Assembly: GCA_002480735.1 (NCBI GenBank)
Contig: DLCS01000222.1
Location: 1-17,695, forward strand
Direction of reading: 5' to 3'
DNA from: Bacillaceae bacterium UBA7792
Lineage (GTDB): Bacteria > Bacillota > Bacilli > Bacillales > Cytobacillaceae
DNA: 17,695 bases
A program made the translations under genes and the position numbers. The notes under the pieces are model-generated. The model made no database searches and had not been told where the DNA came from. It saw only the letters and a program-made list of their open reading frames with translations. Shown piece after piece: positions 1 to 6,532 of this stretch (positions are counted from its first letter, which is position 1; each line of letters starts with the position of its first letter).

Positions 1-96
1 GCACTTTTCTCCGTTGTTTCTAGAGATAGTCTGCATCAAATACCGTTTTGTCTAATTATTTTTTGGTCAAAAGCAACAATGTTTGAGAAAAGAGCC
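1..96 (-). repeat. 96-bp interspersed repeat, copy A (inverted relative to copy B)
   Basis: The reverse complement of bases 1-96 aligns without gaps to 8410-8505, with about 83 of 96 positions identical by hand count. The first 26 bases and the last 20 are identical, and the differences cluster in the middle. The two ends resemble each other as imperfect inverted repeats (GGCTCTTTTCTC on one side, GCACTTTTCTC on the other). This suggests a small non-autonomous element or a conserved repeat family. The element may extend beyond the left edge of the window. No coding role is apparent. Confidence 0.8.
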
Positions 97-259
97 TATA
101 ATAAAGTCTGACAAAAATTTGTATTATTATAAAACGATGTATTTTCTTGTAACTTTTTGTAGATTAATTTGTACCATGAAATAGAAAATACAAAGGAAAA
201 AGAAAGAGACCTCCTTTAGTAATTCAACCAACTTTTTTGAGAAAAATTTTTAACACAAT

Positions 260-277
260 TTGTGAATGTTTTCACAG
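260..277. promoter_or_regulatory. Rex/Fnr-like operator upstream of dcuA
   Basis: The palindrome TTGTGAA-TGTT-TTCACAG fits the Gram-positive Rex operator (TTGTGAA-N4-TTCACAA) at all but one arm position. It also contains a perfect Fnr/CRP-type core, TGTGA-N6-TCACA (261-276). It lies about 130 bp before the dcuA start in a 308-bp gene-free stretch (97-404) that otherwise shows only AT-rich sequence. Outer TTAACA/TGTTAA arms (250-255 and 279-284) extend the symmetry imperfectly. Centre spacing would allow Fnr activation of a start near 309, but no strong -10 box is visible there. Rex repression and Fnr activation are both plausible for an anaerobic transporter. Confidence 0.6.
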
Positions 278-404
278 TTGTTAACCCTGAAGGAAGGTGG
301 AAAATGATCGGTTGAAAATGAAATAATTTTTACTCTTTAAACAAATTCTGAGTAGAGACGATTAGATATTTCCAAAGTTCACAATCAGATTGGAGGTAAC
401 TTAT

Positions 405-1718
405 ATGTTTTGGCTTCAATTTTTTATCCTGCTTGCATGTATCTTTATAGGTGCTAGGTTAGGTGGGTTAGGGTTAGGAGTTATGGGGGGAGTAGGATTA
501 GCCATCCTCACATTTGTTTTTGGTTTAGAGCCAACATCGGCACCTATTGATGTTATGCTAATGATTTTGGCGGTTATTACTGCAGCTGGTGCCTTACAGG
601 CTTCAGGCGGTATGGAATACCTTGTTCATATAGCAGAAAAGGCATTACGAAAAAATCCTAAATATATTACCTTTATCGCACCAATGGTTACTTATATTTT
701 TACATTCTGTGCAGGTACGGGCCATGTGGCTTACTCCGTATTACCAGTTATTGCTGAAGTTTCTCGGGAGTCAGGTGTCCGCCCTGAAAGACCAATGTCG
801 ATTGCGGTCATTGCTTCACAGCAAGCCATTACTGCTAGCCCAATATCAGCGGCTACTGTAGCATTGCTAGCATTGTTAACGGATTTTCAAATAACTTTAC
901 TTGATATATTGATGATTTGTATTCCATCTACATTTATTGCATGTATGATTGCAGCATTTGTAGTTAGTAAAATGGGTAAGGAGCTTCCAAACGATCCAAT
1001 TTATTTGAAAAGGTTAGAAGAAGGTCTTGCACCAATTAAAAAAGATAAAAAAGCATATGAAGCAACCACTGCTTCAAAACTATCGGTTTCATTGTTCCTC
1101 TTAGCTGCGATATTAGTAGTACTTCTTGGTTCATTTGAACAATTACGCCCAAGCTGGGTGGTCGATGGAGTAGTTACTCGAATGTCAATGCCAGTAGCAA
1201 TTGAAATTGTTATGTTGACAATCTCCGCTCTTATCATTATTTTCTGTAAGCCTAAAGTGGATGAAATTGTTTCAGGAAGTGTGTTTAAAGCAGGTGCAGC
1301 AGCAGTTGTAGCTATTTTTGGGATAGCTTGGATGGGTGACACCTTCTTTAAAGGAAATGCTGAATTTATTAATGGTTCAATTGCAGATCTTGTTACTGCA
1401 GCACCATGGTTATTCGCAGTTGCTTTATTTGCTCTATCCATTCTTCTTTATAGCCAGGCAGCAACCGTTAGAACCCTTGTGCCTTTAGGGATAACATTAG
1501 GAATTAATCCTGCTTTATTAATTGCAATGTTTCCAGCAGTAAATGGTTACTTCTTTATTCCTAACTATCCAACTGTTGTTGCAGCGATAAACTTTGACCG
1601 AACAGGAACAACTCGTATTGGGAAATATATTTTAAATCATAGCTTTATGGTACCAGGACTAATTGCTACCGTTGGTGCCATTGGAATTGGTATACTATTA
1701 AGTTCTATCTTATTATAA
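405..1718 (+). CDS. dcuA: Anaerobic C4-dicarboxylate transporter, DcuA/DcuB family
   Basis: A polytopic inner-membrane antiporter of 437 residues that would exchange fumarate, malate or aspartate for succinate. Family members serve fumarate respiration and aspartate uptake. The start is ATG 405 with GGAGGT at 392-397, 7 nt upstream. An in-frame TTG at 390 overlaps this ribosome site and is not a credible start. The length matches E. coli DcuA (433) and DcuB (446). Motifs near NDPIYLKRLEEGL, ITASPISAA, LYSQAAT and TGTTRIGKY look closer to DcuA than DcuB as I remember those proteins. It is monocistronic, with a terminator about 100 nt downstream, and convergent with a two-component operon. The Rex/Fnr-like palindrome at 260-277 suggests control by redox state or oxygen. 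The exact substrate is not determined. Confidence 0.93.
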   Translation: MFWLQFFILLACIFIGARLGGLGLGVMGGVGLAILTFVFGLEPTSAPIDVMLMILAVITAAGALQASGGMEYLVHIAEKALRKNPKYITFIAPMVTYIFTFCAGTGHVAYSVLPVIAEVSRESGVRPERPMSIAVIASQQAITASPISAATVALLALLTDFQITLLDILMICIPSTFIACMIAAFVVSKMGKELPNDPIYLKRLEEGLAPIKKDKKAYEATTASKLSVSLFLLAAILVVLLGSFEQLRPSWVVDGVVTRMSMPVAIEIVMLTISALIIIFCKPKVDEIVSGSVFKAGAAAVVAIFGIAWMGDTFFKGNAEFINGSIADLVTAAPWLFAVALFALSILLYSQAATVRTLVPLGITLGINPALLIAMFPAVNGYFFIPNYPTVVAAINFDRTGTTRIGKYILNHSFMVPGLIATVGAIGIGILLSSILL

Positions 1719-1820
1719 GTGTTGAACTGCAACAATTAACTATCTTGCATGCTTAAAGTAAGCTAACCAACAATATAGTACCACTAGTAATTCCAAACAT
1801 GATATTATAATAAAAATTTT

Positions 1821-1856
1821 AGCCCTTTCTATCCAAAGTGGATGACAGGGCTTTTT
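1821..1856 (+). terminator. Rho-independent terminator of dcuA
   Basis: AGCCCT (1821-1826) pairs with AGGGCT (1847-1852), with an inner ATCC/GGAT pairing (1831-1834 with 1840-1843), followed by TTTT. A run of A and T before the stem could also let it act on the opposite strand. Confidence 0.8.
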
Positions 1857-1868
1857 CAAGTTAAAAAT

Positions 1869-1906
1869 GCAATAGTATTTGTGAATAATTTCACAAATAC
1901 TATTGC
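1869..1906 (-). terminator. 17-bp perfect palindrome: terminator of the response-regulator operon, containing a perfect Rex/Fnr-type site
   Basis: Arms 1869-1885 and 1890-1906 are perfectly complementary with a TAAT loop. On the minus strand the stem is followed by ATTTTT, so it can terminate the operon whose last gene ends at 1936. The centre (1879-1896) reads TTGTGAA-TAAT-TTCACAA, an exact Rex consensus that also holds the Fnr core TGTGA-N6-TCACA. It matches the dcuA operator except at the spacer and one arm base. Whether it binds protein, only terminates, or both, cannot be told from sequence. Confidence 0.7.
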
Positions 1907-1935
1907 AAAAGTTTATCTTTTTTTAATTTGCTCCA

Positions 1936-2895
1936 TTAGTTTTCTTTGGCTTCTTTTGCTTCTAAATAAAAGACTTCAATGAATTTTTTAACATTTAATC
2001 TGGATGGAACATTGTGAGTCTTTTTTCCATCTAGTTCTAGCATTTTCATTCTTACCTGAGTAAAATCAAAGAATTTCGATGCATACTTTTCAAAAATAGG
2101 GTTTCCATAGTCCGTTAATCCAATGGAAGCTAGATTATTTAAAGCTTGATGAATGGCTCTTCGTACTCTTTGCTCACTTGCTTTTGCTTCCTTATTAATA
2201 CAGTTTTTGTTATTAGAGGAACTACAGTGTTCTAAGGCTACTTGCTCAAAAAGCTGTTTAAGAGAAGGAAATTGGAACTTATCTTTACAGTTAACTTCTA
2301 ATTTAAATAAGTATTCAATAATATTTAATAAATCATAATACCCACTTTCACCAACAATTCCTAGTTCCATTAGGATCGTATTTCCGCTATGGACAATTCC
2401 AGATGTATGAACTTCATGCTTAATGACGGATGTCATATTAGACTCAATTGGTTTTTCCATTATGCTGCTGTGATGAAAATTTGTCAAAGAAATTAATGAT
2501 TGCTGGATATTTTCAATGGATTTTTCTTGTAAATAGTGCTTTATTTCATTTTGAATGACACTAACAACTTCGTATTTATTAATTGGTTTTGTAATAAAAT
2601 GGTCAATTCCAAGTAAATATGCCTCTGCAACCGTATCCTTCTGATCAATCTGAGAGATCATAATGATTTTTCCTTTAAAATGGGGAGTAATGGCTCTAAT
2701 CGTTTCTAAACCATCCCTTTCCTTCATTAATAAATCAATGAGCAGGATGTCAATATTTTTGTTATATAATAGCTCACAATCAACGTCGATTCCATCTTCT
2801 GCTTCTCCTTCAACGGTGCCCAACTCTTCGGAAATAATGATTTCTGATAACATAGCTCTAACTGCAAGGGAATCATCTACAATAAAAAATCTCAT
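1936..2895 (-). CDS. Response regulator, GlnL/YcbB type
   Basis: A cytoplasmic transcriptional regulator of 319 residues. An N-terminal receiver domain (about 1-120) shows acidic residues D7 and D8, the phospho-acceptor D54 in LLIDLL, the switch residue S81 and K103 in ITKP. The C-terminal half (about 160-310) resembles the YcbB/GlnL output domain and ends with a basic helical segment. B. subtilis GlnL is about the same length and controls glutaminase and a glutamine transporter. Here no such genes are adjacent, and the nearest transporter is dcuA. The start is ATG 2895 with GGGGTGA close upstream, and that TGA is the stop codon of the upstream kinase, so the two genes are probably translationally coupled. 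The target genes are unknown. Confidence 0.85.
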   Translation of the reverse strand: MRFFIVDDSLAVRAMLSEIIISEELGTVEGEAEDGIDVDCELLYNKNIDILLIDLLMKERDGLETIRAITPHFKGKIIMISQIDQKDTVAEAYLLGIDHFITKPINKYEVVSVIQNEIKHYLQEKSIENIQQSLISLTNFHHSSIMEKPIESNMTSVIKHEVHTSGIVHSGNTILMELGIVGESGYYDLLNIIEYLFKLEVNCKDKFQFPSLKQLFEQVALEHCSSSNNKNCINKEAKASEQRVRRAIHQALNNLASIGLTDYGNPIFEKYASKFFDFTQVRMKMLELDGKKTHNVPSRLNVKKFIEVFYLEAKEAKEN

Positions 2896-2901
2896 TTTTT
2901 A

Positions 2902-3933
2902 TCACCCCGTACTATTTATAGTATTTATCGGTAGTTGAATTAAAAAAGTCGTTTGCTTCTGTTTTTGATTAGAAGTAAGATTAATCTTCCCATTTAAGCC
3001 TTCGATCACTTCTTTTATATGTGAGAGTCCTATTCCGTTAGATGCAATTCCTGACAAATCATATTTAGTTGTATAACCAGGCTCAAATACGAGTGTTAGT
3101 TTATTCTCCGGAATTCCTGGTCCGTTGTCTTGAACCTTAAAAATTACATTTTGCTCGTCCTTTTCTACTAAAATAGTAACAGTTCCACTTTCTTGAATGG
3201 CTTCTATGGAATTAGTAATTAGGTTATTAATAAGGGAGAGAACAATAAAACAATTATAAGGCGGATGTTCTCCTAAAATATTTATCTCAAAATGTATATC
3301 CTTTTCTAGCATTTTTGCATACCGGCGATTACATTGGATGGCTACTTCAATAATTTCTTCGATTGTTAGCAAATCAGTTGATAGTTTTTTTACTTTAAGC
3401 CTCGACAAACCAGAGTAGATCCTTTGATGATCTTTTTTTATTTCGTGAATTTCTCCGGCAATATTAAGGGCTGTTTTTGCGTATTGATTATTTTCTTTTG
3501 CGAGATTGCGGTATAGATCATAGCAGGCTTTCGTAGTATTTTCAGCGTTTTTCATCGACTTCTTTAACTGCACCATCTCTACAAATAAATCAGAAACTAG
3601 AACCAGCATTTCTTCATTTCTATTTCTCTGAAATGCCTCTGTAATATTTGCTTCCCGTAAGAGAAAGAAATTAAAGAACCCTAAAACAAAAAAGCTGCGA
3701 ACAAAACTTATAAGAAATATAATTAAGAAATTATTTAAGGAAATCCATTCTGTGGAAAAATAATGTCTAATTGATACCTCAGTTACACTAGCGATATTCT
3801 CAATCATCATTCCAATAAAAACAATAAATACGGGCTTGTTATAGAATTTTTTTGTTTTAAAAAGATAGAAAAATAAACCGTATACAAAATAATAAAAGAA
3901 CACAGGTAAATGATAAAAAAATTCCTCAATCAA
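2902..3933 (-). CDS. Sensor histidine kinase, GlnK/YcbA type, 5'-truncated by an IS200 element
   Basis: Partner kinase of the downstream response regulator. From the only available start (TTG 3933) it has three or four membrane segments (about 5-95), a coiled-coil-like linker, and a phospho-acceptor region EIHEIKKDHQRI with H163. It then has an N box around N237-N241, G1 DNGPGIP (269-275) and G2 NGIGLS (299-304). Upstream of the TTG the frame stays open for about 33 more codons that read as membrane protein, including QAGFIVGLSVVIFRTFLPVL, with no ATG, GTG or TTG, until the IS left end near 4040. The TTG has no good ribosome site. B. subtilis GlnK is about 410 residues as I recall, so perhaps 50-70 N-terminal residues are lost. 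The gene is probably inactive or altered in sensing, although the catalytic core is intact. Confidence 0.8.
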   Translation of the reverse strand: MIEEFFYHLPVFFYYFVYGLFFYLFKTKKFYNKPVFIVFIGMMIENIASVTEVSIRHYFSTEWISLNNFLIIFLISFVRSFFVLGFFNFFLLREANITEAFQRNRNEEMLVLVSDLFVEMVQLKKSMKNAENTTKACYDLYRNLAKENNQYAKTALNIAGEIHEIKKDHQRIYSGLSRLKVKKLSTDLLTIEEIIEVAIQCNRRYAKMLEKDIHFEINILGEHPPYNCFIVLSLINNLITNSIEAIQESGTVTILVEKDEQNVIFKVQDNGPGIPENKLTLVFEPGYTTKYDLSGIASNGIGLSHIKEVIEGLNGKINLTSNQKQKQTTFLIQLPINTINSTG

Positions 3934-4038
3934 ATTAACTTGTCCTGGTCCTAAAACAGGTAGGAATGTACGAAAAATAACAACAGATAACCCAACAATA
4001 AAACCCGCTTGTAAAGGTTTTATTTTTTTGTAGAAAGA
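3934..4038 (-). pseudogene. In-frame upstream remnant of the kinase's transmembrane domain
   Basis: This stretch continues the kinase frame upstream of TTG 3933 without a stop. It encodes a basic segment (YKKIKP) followed by a hydrophobic helix (QAGFIVGLSVVIFRTFLPVL) and a short loop, as expected for the sensor domain. It has no conventional start codon. It ends where the IS200 left-end hairpin begins. It is best read as part of the kinase gene cut off from its own 5' end. Confidence 0.65.
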
Positions 4039-4039
4039 A

Positions 4040-4062
4040 AACCCTACGCTAGGCGTAGGGTT
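4040..4062. repeat. IS left-end hairpin
   Basis: AACCCTACGC (4040-4049) and GCGTAGGGTT (4053-4062) form a perfect 10-bp stem with a TAG loop. This is the expected type of TnpA recognition hairpin at an IS200/IS605 left end. Confidence 0.8.
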
Positions 4063-4160
4063 CTGGAAAGCTTATAGCGATGTATTAAAAAAATCCCAAC
4101 CTGGTGTTAAAATAAATTTTGGTTCGCCAACCAAATTTATGCACCAAGGAGGGACCTTAT

Positions 4161-4793
4161 ATGTCTTCCGACGTAAACAGTTTAGCACATAGTAAATGGA
4201 ATTGTAAGTATCACATAGTATTTGCACCAAAATATAGAAGACAAATCATCTATGGGAAGATAAAACAGGATATCGGACAAATACTGAGACAATTGTGTGA
4301 AAGAAAAGGTGTAGAAATAATTGAAGCTACAGCGTGTAAAGATCATATTCATATGTTAGTAAGTATTCCGCCTAAAATAAGTGTCTCATCTTTTGTAGGA
4401 TATTTAAAAGGTAAAAGTAGTCTGATGATATTTGATCGGCATGCACATTTGAAATACCGATATGGAAACAGAAAATTTTGGTGTAAAGGTTTTTATGTGG
4501 ATACAGTAGGAAGAAATAAGAAAGTAATTGAAGAATACATTCGAAATCAAATACAAGATGATATTGTCGCAGATCAACTTAGTATGGAAGAATTTATTGA
4601 TCCGTTCACTGGTCAAGAAGTAAAGAGAAAAAATAAAAAAAATAGGAGAAACCCTTTAGGGTTAGCCGGAAAAGTAGTGCGGTTGGCGAACTTTCAGAGC
4701 CCTTTGAAGGGCTGGCCAGTAACGAAGGCTTTCAGCCGTAGAACAAACCACCCGTTTTTACGGGTGGTTATGATTATGAGCAAAAGAGAATAA
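4161..4793 (+). CDS. tnpA: IS200/IS605 family Y1 transposase TnpA with a C-terminal extension
   Basis: Single-strand DNA transposase. The HUH motif is H62-I63-H64 in KDHIHMLV. The catalytic tyrosine is Y126, with Q130 in the YxxxQ pattern (EYIRNQ). The start is ATG 4161, preceded by AAGGAGGG. The conserved protein ends near DPFTGQEV (about residue 154), close to the usual 150-155 residues. Here no stop follows, and the frame runs a further 56 or so residues through the right-end hairpins to 4793, so the tail is translated recognition DNA rather than a domain. The tail may be tolerated or may lower activity. A small hairpin just upstream of the ribosome site could limit translation. No tnpB partner is present. 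Confidence 0.93.
   Translation: MSSDVNSLAHSKWNCKYHIVFAPKYRRQIIYGKIKQDIGQILRQLCERKGVEIIEATACKDHIHMLVSIPPKISVSSFVGYLKGKSSLMIFDRHAHLKYRYGNRKFWCKGFYVDTVGRNKKVIEEYIRNQIQDDIVADQLSMEEFIDPFTGQEVKRKNKKNRRNPLGLAGKVVRLANFQSPLKGWPVTKAFSRRTNHPFLRVVMIMSKRE
4746..4769. repeat. IS right-end hairpin
   Basis: AACCACCCGT (4746-4755) and ACGGGTGGTT (4760-4769) form a perfect 10-bp stem with a TTTT loop. It is the outermost right-end structure of the element and lies inside the extended tnpA frame. Confidence 0.8.
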
Positions 4794-4804
4794 TAAAAAG
4801 CAAA

Positions 4805-4829
4805 AACTTTTTACTGCTGTTTATGCGTC
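4805..4829 (+). promoter_or_regulatory. Possible ECF (sigma-V type) promoter of sigV-rsiV
   Basis: AAC at 4805-4807, followed by a T run, and CGTC at 4826-4829 resemble ECF -35 and -10 elements. The 18-nt gap is one or two longer than usual. Autoregulation is known for sigV in B. subtilis. The -35 lies only about 35 bp from the IS right-end hairpin, so the insertion may have altered sequence upstream of it. Confidence 0.35.
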
Positions 4830-4876
4830 TCTTATGTGTATATAAATTAATAGCATTAAAGGAGCCTTTTTGCGAC

Positions 4877-5392
4877 ATGGGAAAGAATGATAGATTTAAT
4901 CATGATGAATTATTTACAAGCTTTATTAGGGAGAACAAAGAGAACTTTTATCGGCTAGCCTACAGCTATGTAAAAAATTCTGAAGATGCTTTAGATATCT
5001 TACAAGACGCGATTCATAAAGCGATCGTCTCAATTGATTCTCTTCAGGATATAAAGACGCTTAAAAGCTGGTTTTATAGAATAGTGGTCAATACTTCCTT
5101 AGATTTTCTTAGGAAACATAAACGAGTCAGTATTGTAGATGCGGAAACAATGGAATATATCAGTTCAGGCAGTGAAGACCATTATGAAAATATTGATTTA
5201 GAGAGGGCTTTGGATCAATTAACGCCTGAATACAAGAGCATTATTGTTTTACGCTTTTTTGAGGATTTGAAAATAGAAGAAGTAGCAGATGTTCTCAATG
5301 AAAATGTGAATACGATAAAAACACGATTGTATAAAGCCTTAAAGCTATTACGAGTTGAATTGAACGATGAAATTATTAAGGGGGCAAACTAG
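4877..5392 (+). CDS. sigV: ECF RNA polymerase sigma factor SigV
   Basis: An extracytoplasmic-function sigma factor of 171 residues; B. subtilis SigV is of similar length and close in sequence by memory (SYVKN..DALDI.QD, KSWFY, RFFEDLK.EE, N..NT.KTRLY.ALKL). The sigma-2 region spans about 15-85 (YRLAYSYVKNSEDALDILQD) and sigma-4 about 115-165, with the helix-turn-helix around EEVADVLNENVNTIKTRLYKAL. In B. subtilis it is released by lysozyme and drives peptidoglycan O-acetylation genes. The start is taken as ATG 4877, with AAAGGAG at 4858-4864 (spacing 12, rather long). An ATG at 4823 lies upstream of that ribosome site and is less likely. The anti-sigma gene follows after one base. Confidence 0.9.
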   Translation: MGKNDRFNHDELFTSFIRENKENFYRLAYSYVKNSEDALDILQDAIHKAIVSIDSLQDIKTLKSWFYRIVVNTSLDFLRKHKRVSIVDAETMEYISSGSEDHYENIDLERALDQLTPEYKSIIVLRFFEDLKIEEVADVLNENVNTIKTRLYKALKLLRVELNDEIIKGAN

Positions 5393-5393
5393 A

Positions 5394-6278
5394 ATGGACA
5401 AAAAATTAGACCAGCTTAAAACGGAGTATAAAAATATTCAAATTCCAGATGAATTGGATCTCATTGTCGAGAGGGCATTATTAAAGGGAAAGAAGAAAAA
5501 GAAAAACGGTTATAAGTGGGTGGCTGGAACGGCTGCAGCTGCTGTTCTTTTTATCGGAGGTTTGAATATTAGCCCAGCAATGGCCAGCACTTTAGCAGAT
5601 ATGCCTGTTGTTGGGAGTATAGTAAAAGTATTAACCTTTACAGAATATAAAGTGGATAAAGACAAATATCAAGCAGATATAAAAGTACCGGCAGTATCAG
5701 ATCTAAAGAATGGAGATTTGGCTCAAAGTTTGAATGAAAGATATTTAAAAGAAGGAAAAGAATTATATGATGAATTCATGGCTGATATGAAGGAGTTAGA
5801 GGATGATGGCGGCGGTCATCTTGGGGTTGACAGTGGCTATGAGGTAAAAACAGATAATGATCAGCTCTTATCAATTGGTAGATATGTTGTAAATACAGTT
5901 GGTTCATCTTCAACAACCATGACATACGATACAATCGATAAGAAAAATCAAATCCTATTAAGCTTACCAATGTTATTTAAAGATGATAGCTATGTGAAAA
6001 CAATTAGTGAGAATATTAAAGAACAAATGCGTGAACAAATGAAGGCGGATGAGAATAAAATCTATTGGGTATCTAATGCTGGTCTAGAAGACGAAGAGCT
6101 TACTGAGCTTTTCGAAACTATTAACAAAGAGCAAAACTTCTATATTAATAATGAAGGAAAATTAGTCATATCCTTCGATAAGTACGAGGTGGCTCCTGGA
6201 TATATGGGAGTTGTTGAGTTTATCATTCCGACGGAAATAATTTCGGACATTTTAGTAAGCGATGAGTATATTCATTAA
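5394..6278 (+). CDS. rsiV: Anti-sigma-V factor RsiV
   Basis: A single-pass membrane anti-sigma factor of 294 residues (B. subtilis RsiV is about 285). The cytoplasmic N-terminus (1-40) would bind SigV. A lysine-rich stop precedes one membrane helix (about 42-60), and an AMA motif at 62-64 fits a signal-peptidase site. In B. subtilis, lysozyme binding allows signal peptidase then RasP to cut RsiV. The extracellular part (about 65-294) matches the DUF4163/DUF3298 lysozyme-binding region and ends with FDKYEVAPGYMGVVEFIIP, very like RsiV. The start is ATG 5394 with AAGGGGG upstream. The frame could extend to an earlier ATG inside sigV, but the ribosome site favours 5394. A strong terminator follows, so oatA is not in this operon. 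Confidence 0.93.
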   Translation: MDKKLDQLKTEYKNIQIPDELDLIVERALLKGKKKKKNGYKWVAGTAAAAVLFIGGLNISPAMASTLADMPVVGSIVKVLTFTEYKVDKDKYQADIKVPAVSDLKNGDLAQSLNERYLKEGKELYDEFMADMKELEDDGGGHLGVDSGYEVKTDNDQLLSIGRYVVNTVGSSSTTMTYDTIDKKNQILLSLPMLFKDDSYVKTISENIKEQMREQMKADENKIYWVSNAGLEDEELTELFETINKEQNFYINNEGKLVISFDKYEVAPGYMGVVEFIIPTEIISDILVSDEYIH

Positions 6279-6282
6279 TGGG

Positions 6283-6316
6283 AAAACCGAACGGTGTCAT
6301 TCCGTTCGGTTTTTTA
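6283..6316 (+). terminator. Rho-independent terminator of sigV-rsiV
   Basis: AAAACCGAACGG (6283-6294) pairs with CCGTTCGGTTTT (6302-6313) around a 7-nt loop, and the T run continues. It starts 4 nt after the rsiV stop. Confidence 0.93.
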
Positions 6317-6376
6317 CGCACTAATTCTTTTAACTGTCCATCCCAGAAAGACAAAACCTCCATTCTGTCCACGGGC

Positions 6377-6389
6377 GGTACCAGGTACC
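6377..6389. repeat. REP-like palindrome GGTACC-A-GGTACC
   Basis: Two GGTACC units around a single A make a short palindrome in the intergenic stretch after rsiV. I recall similar short palindromes of the GGTGCCTGGCACC type scattered in Bacillus intergenic regions. Only one copy is seen in this window, so membership of a repeat family is inferred. Confidence 0.4.
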
Positions 6390-6428
6390 AAATTAGTCAC
6401 AGAAGATGAATGGCTTTTTATATAAGTT

Positions 6429-6451
6429 AGGCTGGGGACAAGCCCCGGCCT
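6429..6451. terminator. GC-rich hairpin downstream of the alkylation-repair gene
   Basis: AGGCTGGGG (6429-6437) pairs with CCCCGGCCT (6443-6451), with one G-T position and a 5-nt loop. It lies about 80 bp beyond the end of the minus-strand repair gene. Neither strand has a good T run, so intrinsic termination is uncertain. Confidence 0.4.
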
Positions 6452-6532
6452 GTTTCATTGATTTTGATATTGGAAATGAACAATAAATATACTGATAAGA
6501 ATATAATGAGACCAAAATTCTCGATGGCAATA

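Larger units (their letters stand above)
4030..4790 (+). mobile_element. IS200/IS605-family insertion sequence (tnpA only)
   Basis: A single-gene element of roughly 750 bp with hairpins at both ends rather than terminal inverted repeats, as expected for Y1-transposase elements. The left end carries a 10-bp stem (4040-4062) and a second small hairpin just before the tnpA ribosome site (TTTGGTT 4118-4124 with AACCAAA 4129-4135). The right end carries AACCCT/AGGGTT (4650-4663), AGCCCTT/AAGGGCT (4698-4713) and a 10-bp stem (4746-4769). An 11-base sequence in the left end (4122-4132) recurs inverted at 4681-4691. There is no tnpB. Exact cleavage sites are not visible, so the boundaries are approximate. 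It lies in the 5' part of the kinase gene and just upstream of sigV. Confidence 0.85.

Noticed and set aside
201..235. AAAGG/CCTTT imperfect hairpin upstream of dcuA
   Set aside because: Too weak and A-rich to support a terminator or riboswitch.
4775..4878. Minus-strand frame of 34 codons (MSQKGSFNAINLYT...KKFLLFIILFCS) as the missing start of the kinase
   Set aside because: It overlaps the sigV start on the opposite strand, has no ribosome site, and shows no clear kinase N-terminal features beyond hydrophobic residues, so it was not called.
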